From an uncultured Clostridia bacterium (lineage in GTDB: Bacteria; Bacillota; Clostridia; TANB77; CAG-508), in NCBI GenBank assembly GCA_947599995.1, contig CANQFW010000072.1, positions 1 to 6,689 of the forward strand: a stretch of DNA of 6,689 nucleotides. The letters run 5' to 3'. The number at the start of each line of letters is the position of its first letter. The stretch's first letter is position 1. The notes under the pieces were generated by a model that was not told the DNA's origin, did no database searches, and was given only the letters and a program-made list of their open reading frames with translations. Shown here piece after piece: positions 1 to 4,976 of this stretch. The translations under genes and the position numbers were made by a program.

Positions 1-155
1 TTTGACTATTATCAAAATCTAAACATATACCTTGTATCTCTACTAAACTATCATTAATATAATCTTTTTTTACACAGATTATCAGAAGCTTCTGATAATC
101 TGTGATAAACTGCATTTACTAATGCTTCTTCTATTGCTTGATATGGATTAATCTT
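1..155 (-). pseudogene. Fragment of an AlbA_2/RecG-like ATPase gene (HATPase_c_4 motif), interrupted and frameshifted
   Basis: Read on the minus strand from 155, the frame gives KINPYQAIEEALVNAVYHR and then hits a stop at 54-56. The P-x2-AI-x-EALVNA-x2-HR pattern is the signature of the GHKL-type ATPase segment (HATPase_c_4) in AlbA_2-domain 'RecG-like' transcriptional regulators. In that family an aromatic D/S-Y pair normally follows HR. Here DYQK follows in a neighbouring frame, as if about two bases were lost, and that second frame stays open to the window edge. A TGA (156-158) lies directly upstream, so the N-terminal half is absent. The likely reason is insertion of the mobile element whose recombinase gene abuts it. 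The motif is seen; the family assignment rests on that motif alone, and the sequence beyond HR does not clearly match the family. Confidence 0.45.
73..104. repeat. Perfect 32-bp palindrome
   Basis: Bases 73-88 are the exact reverse complement of 89-104, centred on an AAGCTT, with no spacer. It lies inside the broken ATPase fragment, starting at the codons for the conserved HR. Neither strand has a T-run directly after the stem, so it is not a typical terminator. It could be a genuine cruciform-forming site or a fold-back (snap-back) artefact of amplification or assembly. Confidence 0.85.
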
Positions 156-1864
156 TCAAAGATAGCACTGCCACACACTCCACATGTGTGGTTGCTTACC
201 TGTAGATTTTGTTTACTTATATCGTAGCTTGATTGTAGATATTCTTTTGAATTTATTATATTATCATTTCTTAAAACAAATGTTATTTCCTGTGGATCAG
301 CATTTTCTTTTTCATCATATCCACCGACTATAACTTGTTTTATTAAAATTTCAAAAGCATCTTTATCAAACTCTGTTACAATATCTTCATTTTCAAGATA
401 AGCTCTTATTTTATTTAAACTAAGTTTTCTGTTAGCATTATTTCTTTCATCTAACATTAACTTATCTTGTTTTATATTTAATTGTTCAATTTGGTTTTGT
501 AATTTTTCTTTTCTCTCTAAAAATGTATCTCTATCTATGGCATTATCTAGGCTTAAATCAATTAGTTTATTCATTTTTGAATTTAACTTTTGCTTTTCTA
601 CCGCAATATTTTCTATTAACTTATCTGATGAATTTTCAGTTATTATGCTATTCATTCTGTTTATGAACTTTTCAACAATATCGGCTTTATCACTACACAA
701 AATTTTATATGCCTCTACAAAGCAATTTTCAATTATTTTTTCTTTTATTGCCTTACATTTTGGACATTCTGTTTTTCCTTTTTTTACAAAATTCATACAA
801 TGCCAAACTGGTGCAGCATTTTTTGTTCCAGAATTCCAATTTCTTCTTGTTAAAACTGTCCCACAAAATCCACAATAAATTCTGCTACTAAATGGATATT
901 TTCTACTATAATTGCCTTTTCGTTTTCCTTTTTCTCTTGAACCTGCTCTTTTTTCAAGAATTTCTTGCACTTTATCAAAAAGCTCTGGCTCAATTATTGC
1001 TTGATGATGCTCTTTTATGTAATACTGATTTTCTTCTCCCATATTTACTACTCGTTTATGAGTTATAGGGTCTGTAGTGTATGTTTTTCCTTGTAAAACA
1101 TCACCTTTATATTTTTCATTTTTTAGTATTCTTCTAACTGTTGAATCACTCCAAACAGTTAAGCCTTTAGGTGTTTGATATTTCATGTTTGTTAGTTCTT
1201 TAGCAATAATACTTGAACCAACACCTTGTGCATATCTGTTAAAAATATATCTTACAATTTCCGCTTCTTCCTCATTTACAGATATACTTTTACTCTCTTT
1301 ATTGTATGTATAACCCAAACAGCCATTATATCCAATTAGCTCTCCTCGTTGTTGTTTCATTTTAAGTCCTAGTTTAACATGTGATGATATTGTTTCGCTT
1401 TCTTGTTGTGCAACTGAACTAAGTATAGTTAATAGTAATTCTCCTGCCATTTCTAGAGTATTAATATTTTCCTCTTCAAATAGAATAGCTACATTTTTCT
1501 CTTTTAGCATTCTTACATACTTTAGAGTATCTAAAGTATTTCTAGCAAATCTTGAAATTGATTTTGTTAATATCAAATCAATTTTTCCATTTAAACTATC
1601 TTGTATCATTCTCATAAAATTACTACGTTTGTAATCTTGTGTTCCTGAAATTGATTCATCTGCATATACTTCTACAAATAACCATTCATTATTTTTATTG
1701 ATTTTTTCATTGTAGTATTTTACTTGTGATTCAAAACTATTTAATTGATCTTCTGAATCTGTACTTACTCTTGCATACGCCCCTACTCTTAGTCTTGTAT
1801 TTATTTTTAAACCTGTAGCTCTATCTATTCTTCCTTGAATTTTCTCTATAACTTGAACTTCCAT
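131..1864 (-). CDS. Large serine recombinase (site-specific integrase/excisionase of a mobile element)
   Basis: This 577-residue protein has the full large-serine-recombinase layout. The resolvase-type catalytic domain (about 26-165) carries the YARVS motif with nucleophile Ser34 and Arg32, and the LTKSISRFARN motif with Arg105 and Arg108. A recombinase domain follows (about 180-310). A zinc ribbon has Cys331, Cys334, Cys356 and Cys367. A coiled-coil-prone, Lys/Glu/Leu-rich stretch covers about 405-485, and a variable tail follows. Members cut and rejoin DNA through a Ser-linked intermediate at short att sites to integrate and excise elements (TnpX/TndX/phiC31 type). The ATG has a GGAGG only 4 bases upstream, and its own promoter lies at 1900-1928. 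The C-terminus is odd: an extra CGVC (561-564) and then RLIHIKQ, the latter encoded by apparent target-gene DNA, so the tail probably changes on excision. Family is certain; the specific element is not identified. Confidence 0.97.
   Translation of the reverse strand: MEVQVIEKIQGRIDRATGLKINTRLRVGAYARVSTDSEDQLNSFESQVKYYNEKINKNNEWLFVEVYADESISGTQDYKRSNFMRMIQDSLNGKIDLILTKSISRFARNTLDTLKYVRMLKEKNVAILFEEENINTLEMAGELLLTILSSVAQQESETISSHVKLGLKMKQQRGELIGYNGCLGYTYNKESKSISVNEEEAEIVRYIFNRYAQGVGSSIIAKELTNMKYQTPKGLTVWSDSTVRRILKNEKYKGDVLQGKTYTTDPITHKRVVNMGEENQYYIKEHHQAIIEPELFDKVQEILEKRAGSREKGKRKGNYSRKYPFSSRIYCGFCGTVLTRRNWNSGTKNAAPVWHCMNFVKKGKTECPKCKAIKEKIIENCFVEAYKILCSDKADIVEKFINRMNSIITENSSDKLIENIAVEKQKLNSKMNKLIDLSLDNAIDRDTFLERKEKLQNQIEQLNIKQDKLMLDERNNANRKLSLNKIRAYLENEDIVTEFDKDAFEILIKQVIVGGYDEKENADPQEITFVLRNDNIINSKEYLQSSYDISKQNLQVSNHTCGVCGSAIFERLIHIKQ
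134..191. other. Possible element/target junction (recombinase attachment-site region)
   Basis: The recognisable ATPase coding begins at about 155 and runs leftward. To the right the same bases belong only to the recombinase gene, so the junction with target DNA should lie near 150-160. Just inside is a dyad, CCACACA (171-177) and TGTGTGG (185-191), a plausible half of a serine-recombinase site. The last seven recombinase codons (134-154) read target DNA out of frame. The exact crossover dinucleotide cannot be fixed without the empty site. Confidence 0.3.
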
Positions 1865-1897
1865 TAATCCTCCATTCCGTTAGAGAGAACCCTGTCT

Positions 1898-1928
1898 GGA
1901 TTATATACTATAACCTTGATAAAATCAA
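1898..1928 (-). promoter_or_regulatory. Sigma-A-type promoter for the recombinase, overlapped by a dyad
   Basis: On the minus strand, TTGATT (1923-1928) and TATAAT (1900-1905) are separated by exactly 17 bases. This would start transcription near 1893, about 30 bases before the recombinase ATG. The -10 box is embedded in an imperfect inverted repeat, GGATTATA (1898-1905) against TATAACC (1909-1915), a possible operator. The -35 overlaps the stop codon of the upstream small gene. The recombinase could therefore be expressed apart from the upstream genes. Confidence 0.55.
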
Positions 1929-2119
1929 ATCTCTATTTTCTCTAGTTTATATTCCTTTATAATGCTCTCTTTCGCTTGTTTGTATATTTTCTCATTTATT
2001 AGTTGTTTTTTATATATTTTATTTAAAAGAGTTATTTCAATACTTCCGTTCAGTAAATTAGTATCAACTTTTTCTTTTAATAAATCAGTATTATTCTTTT
2101 GTTCTTTTTGAATATCCAT
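1925..2119 (-). CDS. Small SHOCT-like protein upstream of the recombinase
   Basis: This 64-residue, highly charged protein has no membrane segment or signal peptide. Its C-terminal half (about 31-57, LLNKIYKKQLINEKIYKQAK and following) fits the SHOCT pattern: two short helices in which a leucine-rich helix and an 'LI-x-E' turn lead into a second helix ending near IIKEY. SHOCT is a short oligomerisation or interaction motif. Small SHOCT proteins are often seen next to serine recombinases in Clostridia elements, so an accessory or regulatory role is plausible but unproven. The ATG lies 11 bases after the stop of the ParB-like gene, and AAGG (2129-2132) overlapping that stop serves as a weak ribosome site, which indicates translational coupling in one operon. 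The N-terminal 28 residues are not recognisable. Confidence 0.75.
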   Translation of the reverse strand: MDIQKEQKNNTDLLKEKVDTNLLNGSIEITLLNKIYKKQLINEKIYKQAKESIIKEYKLEKIEI

Positions 2120-2130
2120 AGTATGTAACC

Positions 2131-2895
2131 TTATACATCATGTGTATTTTTTGCAATACTTATAATGTATTCCTTTAAACTATGTTTTGGTATTCCATTA
2201 AAATATTTTTCAATTTCATCTTGTGAAAATGAAACTTTAATGCTCTTTTCTTTCTTATATTTTTTAATTACTGATTCATTTAAGAAAAACATTCCATTAT
2301 TCTTTTTACATAATAAATAATTTTGCTTTATTTTTTTAGCAACACTTTCTGTTATCTCACATCTAAAATGTTCCATTAAGTAGCATATATTTTCTTGATT
2401 ATGCTTATCTAAAAAACTAATTTGCTCTGCTGACACTACTGACAACTTTTTATTATTTACCATTTCTTGTAATTCTGGAATTAAATAATTCAATCTCAGA
2501 TATTTTTGAAAAGTTCCATTTGCAATTTTCTTATCTTTGCAAATTTGCTCTCTGTCGTGATTATATTTCTCATAATATTCTTTATAAATTTTAGCAATTT
2601 CCATTGGTGCTTTTTCCGTTACATTAGTTGTATTAGCAGATACATCTGTTGTATTTTCTGGTACACTAGATGTATTCTCTGTTACACTTGCTGTATTAAG
2701 CACTTCCTCTAATACTTGTTCCTTGCTGATGTATAAAGCCTCCAATAATTCATCTGTTGTTATAAACTCCTTATTTGCCAACTGTAAAACCTTAACAATT
2801 GGCATCTTCTCCTCATCAAGCCTTTTCGTAGCCTTAATAATCTCTTGTTTTCTATAATGGTTCATAAGAACCTCATTTGACTTGTCAATAAACAT
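2131..2895 (-). CDS. ParB-like DNA-binding protein lacking the ParB nuclease domain
   Basis: The 254-residue protein has a helical N-terminal part (1-66), a low-complexity linker of four T-x2-V-x2-N heptads (68-95), and a central region that resembles the ParB/KorB helix-turn-helix domain. There, FQKYLRLNYLIPELQEMVNN followed by KKLSVVSAEQISFLDK (129-164) matches the family's 'V-x-RYLRL-x2-LIPEL' and 'GKLS-x3-A-x2-LS-L' signatures. The N-terminal ParB/sulfiredoxin-like CTPase-nuclease fold and its GERR-type motif are absent. Such proteins bind specific DNA sites for partition or transcriptional repression. A TGGAGG box lies 9 bases before the ATG. AATACA-N5-TGTA sites lie upstream, within the linker codons and at the 3' end of this gene, which suggests self-binding and autoregulation (inference). 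It is the first gene of the operon leading to the recombinase. Confidence 0.8.
   Translation of the reverse strand: MFIDKSNEVLMNHYRKQEIIKATKRLDEEKMPIVKVLQLANKEFITTDELLEALYISKEQVLEEVLNTASVTENTSSVPENTTDVSANTTNVTEKAPMEIAKIYKEYYEKYNHDREQICKDKKIANGTFQKYLRLNYLIPELQEMVNNKKLSVVSAEQISFLDKHNQENICYLMEHFRCEITESVAKKIKQNYLLCKKNNGMFFLNESVIKKYKKEKSIKVSFSQDEIEKYFNGIPKHSLKEYIISIAKNTHDV
2134..2169. promoter_or_regulatory. Two AATACA-N5-TGTA-type sites at the 3' end of the ParB-like gene
   Basis: TACA-tcatg-TGTA (2134-2146) is a perfect dyad. A second copy, TACT-tataa-TGTA (2157-2169), has one mismatch and starts 23 bp away. On the minus strand both begin AATACA. They lie 15-50 bases before the start of the SHOCT-like gene, where a bound protein could influence its expression. 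The protein reading of the first copy is NTHDV, echoing the NT-x2-V units in the linker. Confidence 0.5.
2620..2695. repeat. Four 21-bp tandem repeats, each with a TACA-N5-TGTA dyad
   Basis: Perfect TACA-N5-TGTA dyads start at 2620, 2641, 2662 and 2683, exactly 21 bp (two helical turns) apart. The spacers are ttagt, tctgt, ctaga and cttgc. They encode the T-x2-V-x2-N linker of the ParB-like protein. The same dyad occurs outside the coding sequence upstream of the gene, which suggests the DNA sites matter and not only the peptide. All four sit on the same face of the helix. Confidence 0.85.
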
Positions 2896-2943
2896 AATTT
2901 TTTACCTCCATAATTTTAAATATTAAAAAAATAAAAAAGCAAA

Positions 2944-2970
2944 GAAAAAAGAGCTAGATTTCTCTAACTC
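2944..2970 (-). terminator. Intrinsic terminator inside the leader of the ParB-like operon (possible attenuator)
   Basis: On the minus strand an 8-bp stem (one G-U pair) closed by a GAAA loop, GAGTTAGA-gaaa-TCTAGCTC (2951-2970), is followed directly by TTTTTTC (2944-2950). It lies about 26 bases after the predicted transcription start and about 55 bases before the ParB-like ATG. It would end most transcripts as a short RNA of about 50 nt unless antitermination occurs. AGAGAAAT occurs just upstream and again within the hairpin, and might offer alternative pairing. Confidence 0.65.
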
Positions 2971-3002
2971 AAATTTCTCTGCCTTCAATTTTTCATATTA
3001 AG

Positions 3003-3031
3003 ATAATACTACCTTATTTTTATATAGTCAA
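3003..3031 (-). promoter_or_regulatory. Strong sigma-A-type promoter of the ParB-like/SHOCT/recombinase operon
   Basis: On the minus strand, TTGACT (3026-3031) and TATTAT (3003-3008) are separated by 17 bases, each one mismatch from consensus. Transcription would start near 2996, giving a leader of about 100 bases that contains the terminator at 2944-2970. The AATACA-type pair at 3102-3135 lies about 70-100 bp upstream. Confidence 0.7.
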
Positions 3032-3039
3032 TGAACGTT

Positions 3040-3066
3040 TTTTGAAACAATTTTGAAATTTTGAAA
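3040..3066. repeat. Three short direct repeats TTTTGAAA
   Basis: TTTTGAAA occurs at 3040-3047, 3051-3058 and 3059-3066, just upstream of the -35 box of the operon promoter. Read on the minus strand these are TTTCAAAA tracts. They could be an UP-element-like or protein-binding region, but in such AT-rich DNA they may be chance. Confidence 0.35.
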
Positions 3067-3101
3067 ATAAATTACTTACCAAATTCTTGCTTTATCACTA
3101 A

Positions 3102-3135
3102 TACACTTATTGTATTTCTAGATACTTATGGTGTA
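3102..3135. promoter_or_regulatory. Two AATACA-N5-TGTA-type sites upstream of the ParB-like operon promoter
   Basis: TACA-cttat-TGTA (3102-3114) is a perfect dyad. TACT-tatgg-TGTA (3123-3135) has one mismatch and starts exactly 21 bp later. This is the same dyad and spacing as the linker repeats at 2620-2695, but in non-coding DNA, so protein-level constraint cannot explain it. It is the best candidate operator or centromere-like site for the ParB-like protein. Confidence 0.6.
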
Positions 3136-3248
3136 TTTTCATTTTCTTTTTTGTGTCATTTTTGTCTTATAATCCAGTTATATCGAGCCTTTTACATCAT
3201 ATTTAGTATTCTGCATTTTCTCTGTATTTTAAAAATTTTTAAGAGTGC

Positions 3249-3304
3249 TAGAAAGCTTGTCTTTCTATGTGTCGCAGTGATACACTCTGTATCACTATCC
3301 TGCC
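3249..3304 (+). other. oriT: Putative origin of transfer (oriT) with IncP-type nick site
   Basis: Two inverted repeats lie next to a nick-like sequence. The first is TAGAAAG (3249-3255) against CTTTCTA (3261-3267) with a 5-base loop. The second is a perfect 9-bp repeat, AGTGATACA (3276-3284) against TGTATCACT (3288-3296), with a 3-base spacer. Immediately after it comes TATCCTGCC (3296-3304). The nick regions of RP4 and of Agrobacterium T-DNA borders, cut by MOB-P/VirD2 relaxases, share ATCCTG|C just beside an inverted repeat. The predicted nick is between 3302 and 3303 on the plus strand, 6 bases from the repeat. The region is non-coding. No relaxase gene is in the window, so mobilisation would depend on one supplied elsewhere. 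Confidence 0.6.
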
Positions 3305-3336
3305 TTTAGCGTTTTTTATAATTTGATTTTAACTTA

Positions 3337-3577
3337 AAAATTTTATAAGTCAAATTTTTTTGTTTTTTTGACTTATAAAATTTTATATCACGAATTTTTT
3401 GATTTTTTCGTGATATAAAAATTTATATTACGGATTTTTCATTTTTTTCGTGATATAAAATCTATATCACAAATTTTCCAATTTTTTCGTGACATAAAAA
3501 TCTATATCACGAATTTTTCGTAATTTTCGTTATATAAAAAATTATATCACGAAAATTTCTTTTTTTTCGTGATATAA
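3337..3577. repeat. Array of six regularly spaced hairpins (40-bp period)
   Basis: Six inverted repeats have centres at about 3360.5, 3400.5, 3440.5, 3479.5, 3519.5 and 3559.5. Units 2-6 are built from TATATCACGAA facing TTCGTGATATA. Unit 2 (3381-3420) and unit 6 (3542-3577) have perfect 14-bp arms, and units 3-5 each carry about one or two mismatches or wobbles. Unit 1 (3337-3384) has a perfect 18-bp stem of different sequence (TATAAGTCAAA and its complement), yet keeps the same period. The right arm of one unit can also pair with the left arm of the next, so the motif alternates orientation about every 20 bp. Loops are T-rich on the plus strand. The array fills the space between the putative oriT and the fic stop codon. 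Function is unknown. Confidence 0.85.
3536..3577 (-). terminator. Terminator of the fic gene (last hairpin of the array)
   Basis: On the minus strand, 5 bases after the fic stop codon, a perfect 14-bp stem TTATATCACGAAAA / TTTTCGTGATATAA (3542-3577) is followed by TTTTTT (3536-3541). This meets the rule for intrinsic termination, although the stem is A/T-rich. The five further hairpins downstream could act as back-up terminators. Confidence 0.65.
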
Positions 3578-3582
3578 CTCTT

Positions 3583-4722
3583 CTACTTCAAAAACAAATC
3601 AATATATTTTTCAAAAGCAAAAATTTGATTTCTACTATAACCAGTTGTTTCTTTTATAATATTTTTTTCTAAAAAAGCATTAACTACTCCGTTTATCGTA
3701 GTTAATTTTATTCCTGTATATTCAGCCATCTTGTTCCTTGTCATAATTGGTTCATCATATAATAAATCAATTACTTTTTTTGCATTTTCCGGTTTTACAG
3801 GTAAATTCATTACCATTTTATCCATTTCCATGGTAAATTCCACAACATTTCTAAATTTTTCTTTTGCCGTTTTTGATATTTCAATAACCGCTTCTAAGAA
3901 AAATTTAATCCAACCTATCATATCATTATGAGTTCTTACTCTTGTTAATGTATCATAGTATGTATCTTTGTTTCTTTCAATATAATCTGAAATATACAAA
4001 CATGATTTTTGAAGCATTCCTTTACTTTGGATATAAAGTGGCACAAGCAATCTACCAATTCTACCATTACCATCTAAGAATGGGTGTATTGATTCAAATT
4101 GATAATGTAAAATTGCAATTTTTATTAAATCTGGTGTATCAATTTCTTCATTATTTATGAATTTTTCAAAATCACTTAAGCATTCCGCTACTTCTGTATG
4201 TGGTGGTGGAACATATACTGCTGTTGATGGCATACTTCCACCAATCCAGTTTTGAGATGTTCTAAATTCTCCCGGTGTTTTGTGCTCTCCACGAACTCCT
4301 GTCATTAATATTTTATGGATTTCTCTTATTAATCTAGTACATACTGGAAATCCTTCACTAATTCTTTGAACTCCATAATTTGTTGCTTTAACATAATTTT
4401 GTACTTCTTCCCAATCATCTCTCTTCTCTGGATTTACATCTGCTACATCTAATAAATCTTCTTCAACTGTTGTTCTAGTTCCTTCAATTCTACTAGATTT
4501 ATTAGCTTCAATTTTTACATGCATTTTAATGTATAAATCTACATTAGGTATTAAAAGTGAATAAGCATTTAGTTCTCCAATTTGTCTATTGGCTTCTGCT
4601 AATAGCTTGTCTAACTTTGTATCATCCCATCCCCAGTTATAATTTATTTTACTCGGAATAAAGGCTTTATAGTCATTCATTTTTATGTATTCACCTGATT
4701 TATATTCTTCTAACTTTTTCAT
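3583..4722 (-). CDS. Class II Fic-family protein adenylyltransferase with C-terminal winged helix
   Basis: This 379-residue cytoplasmic enzyme is predicted to transfer AMP from ATP to hydroxyl side chains of target proteins. It has a Fic N-terminal domain with the autoinhibitory helix motif S-x3-E-G (Ser76-Glu80-Gly81), whose Glu blocks ATP gamma-phosphate binding. The target-docking flap lies near 153-174, followed by the canonical HPFLDGNGRIGR motif (213-224) with catalytic His213. A C-terminal winged-helix-like segment spans about 315-375. Length and order match SoFic-type class II proteins. Because the inhibitor is built in, no separate antitoxin gene is expected, and none is seen. The start is set at 4722: AGGAGG (4730-4735) sits 7 bases upstream, and the predicted transcription start near 4759 leaves no room for the in-frame ATG at 4761. 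It is monocistronic, with its own promoter and terminator, and is probably cargo of the element. The target protein is unknown. Confidence 0.95.
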   Translation of the reverse strand: MKKLEEYKSGEYIKMNDYKAFIPSKINYNWGWDDTKLDKLLAEANRQIGELNAYSLLIPNVDLYIKMHVKIEANKSSRIEGTRTTVEEDLLDVADVNPEKRDDWEEVQNYVKATNYGVQRISEGFPVCTRLIREIHKILMTGVRGEHKTPGEFRTSQNWIGGSMPSTAVYVPPPHTEVAECLSDFEKFINNEEIDTPDLIKIAILHYQFESIHPFLDGNGRIGRLLVPLYIQSKGMLQKSCLYISDYIERNKDTYYDTLTRVRTHNDMIGWIKFFLEAVIEISKTAKEKFRNVVEFTMEMDKMVMNLPVKPENAKKVIDLLYDEPIMTRNKMAEYTGIKLTTINGVVNAFLEKNIIKETTGYSRNQIFAFEKYIDLFLK

Positions 4723-4765
4723 AAACTCGCCTCCTAAAATTGTATTTATTCTTGCGAACATTTGT

Positions 4766-4794
4766 ATTGTATCATGTATTTAAATTTTATACAA
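4766..4794 (-). promoter_or_regulatory. Sigma-A-type promoter of the fic gene
   Basis: On the minus strand, TTGTAT (4789-4794) and TACAAT (4766-4771) are separated by 17 bases, with TG two bases before the -10. The start would fall near 4759, giving a leader of about 37 bases ending in the AGGAGG box. This supports the downstream ATG at 4722. Confidence 0.6.
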
Positions 4795-4869
4795 GACCTT
4801 TAACAAATTTCTATAAAATTATTGCTGTTTAATAAAATATAACTTACAATATACTTACATTTAACGTTG

Positions 4870-4890
4870 CACACGCTAGTGTGGTTGGTT
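4870..4890. other. CACAC/GTGTG dyad, possible right attachment site
   Basis: CACAC (4870-4874) and GTGTG (4879-4883) form a perfect dyad around GCTA. The string GTGTGGTTG (4879-4887) is repeated exactly at 186-194, next to the similar dyad at the recombinase end, and 11 of 12 bases match through the following TT. This is what a pair of att sites might look like and would bound an element of about 4.7 kb. The match is short, and the interrupted ATPase gene does not resume on the right, so this is tentative. Confidence 0.2.
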
Positions 4891-4902
4891 CGTTTATAAA
4901 CG
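4891..4902. repeat. Perfect 12-bp palindrome CGTTTATAAACG
   Basis: The sequence equals its own reverse complement. It lies between the CACAC/GTGTG dyad and the terminator hairpin. It may be a small binding site or chance; nothing else supports a role. Confidence 0.5.
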
Positions 4903-4905
4903 CTG

Positions 4906-4932
4906 AAAATCCCTCTGACGCAGAGGGATTTT
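4906..4932. terminator. Bidirectional-looking intrinsic terminator
   Basis: AAAATCCCTCT (4906-4916) pairs perfectly with AGAGGGATTTT (4922-4932) around a 5-base loop, giving a GC-rich core flanked by A and T tracts on both strands. It lies about 105 bases after the stop of the DUF6933-like gene, which it most likely terminates on the minus strand. It also separates that gene from the fic promoter. Confidence 0.75.
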
Positions 4933-4953
4933 CTATTTGGTTTGCGAAAATTC

Positions 4954-4976
4954 TCGTAAATATTAATAATTTACGA
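4954..4976. repeat. Small inverted repeat downstream of the DUF6933-like gene
   Basis: TCGTAAAT (4954-4961) and ATTTACGA (4969-4976) form an 8-bp stem with a 7-base loop between the gene's stop and the terminator at 4906-4932. It has no clear T-run. It could be an mRNA 3'-end structure or a weak additional terminator. Confidence 0.4.

Noticed and set aside
73..104. Palindrome as the recombinase terminator
   Set aside because: On the minus strand it is followed by an A-run, not a T-run, so it does not fit intrinsic termination.
537..891. Plus-strand open frames of 113 and 60 codons within the recombinase gene
   Set aside because: They are antisense to the zinc-ribbon and coiled-coil coding part of an unmistakable recombinase; no ribosome site and no recognisable motif.
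3061..3309. Open frame of 82 codons on the plus strand, hydrophobic and Phe/Leu/Cys-rich
   Set aside because: It begins at a TTG with no ribosome site and covers the AATACA sites and putative oriT. The composition is what AT-rich non-coding DNA gives.
3337..3577. CRISPR array
   Set aside because: The units are contiguous hairpins with near-identical arms and no unique spacers, and there are no cas genes.
3337..3577. Type III (ToxIN-like) antitoxin RNA repeats beside a toxin gene
   Set aside because: The neighbouring gene is Fic, not a ToxN-type nuclease, and the repeats follow its stop codon; type III antitoxin repeats precede the toxin gene.
3276..3577. Common TATCAC string in the oriT inverted repeat and the hairpin array, as one binding motif
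   Set aside because: Six shared bases in such AT-rich DNA, with different flanks and spacing, are too little to claim the same reader.
4723..4761. Upstream in-frame ATG adding 13 residues to the Fic protein
   Set aside because: No ribosome site precedes it and it coincides with the predicted transcription start, whereas AGGAGG is 7 bases before the ATG at 4722.
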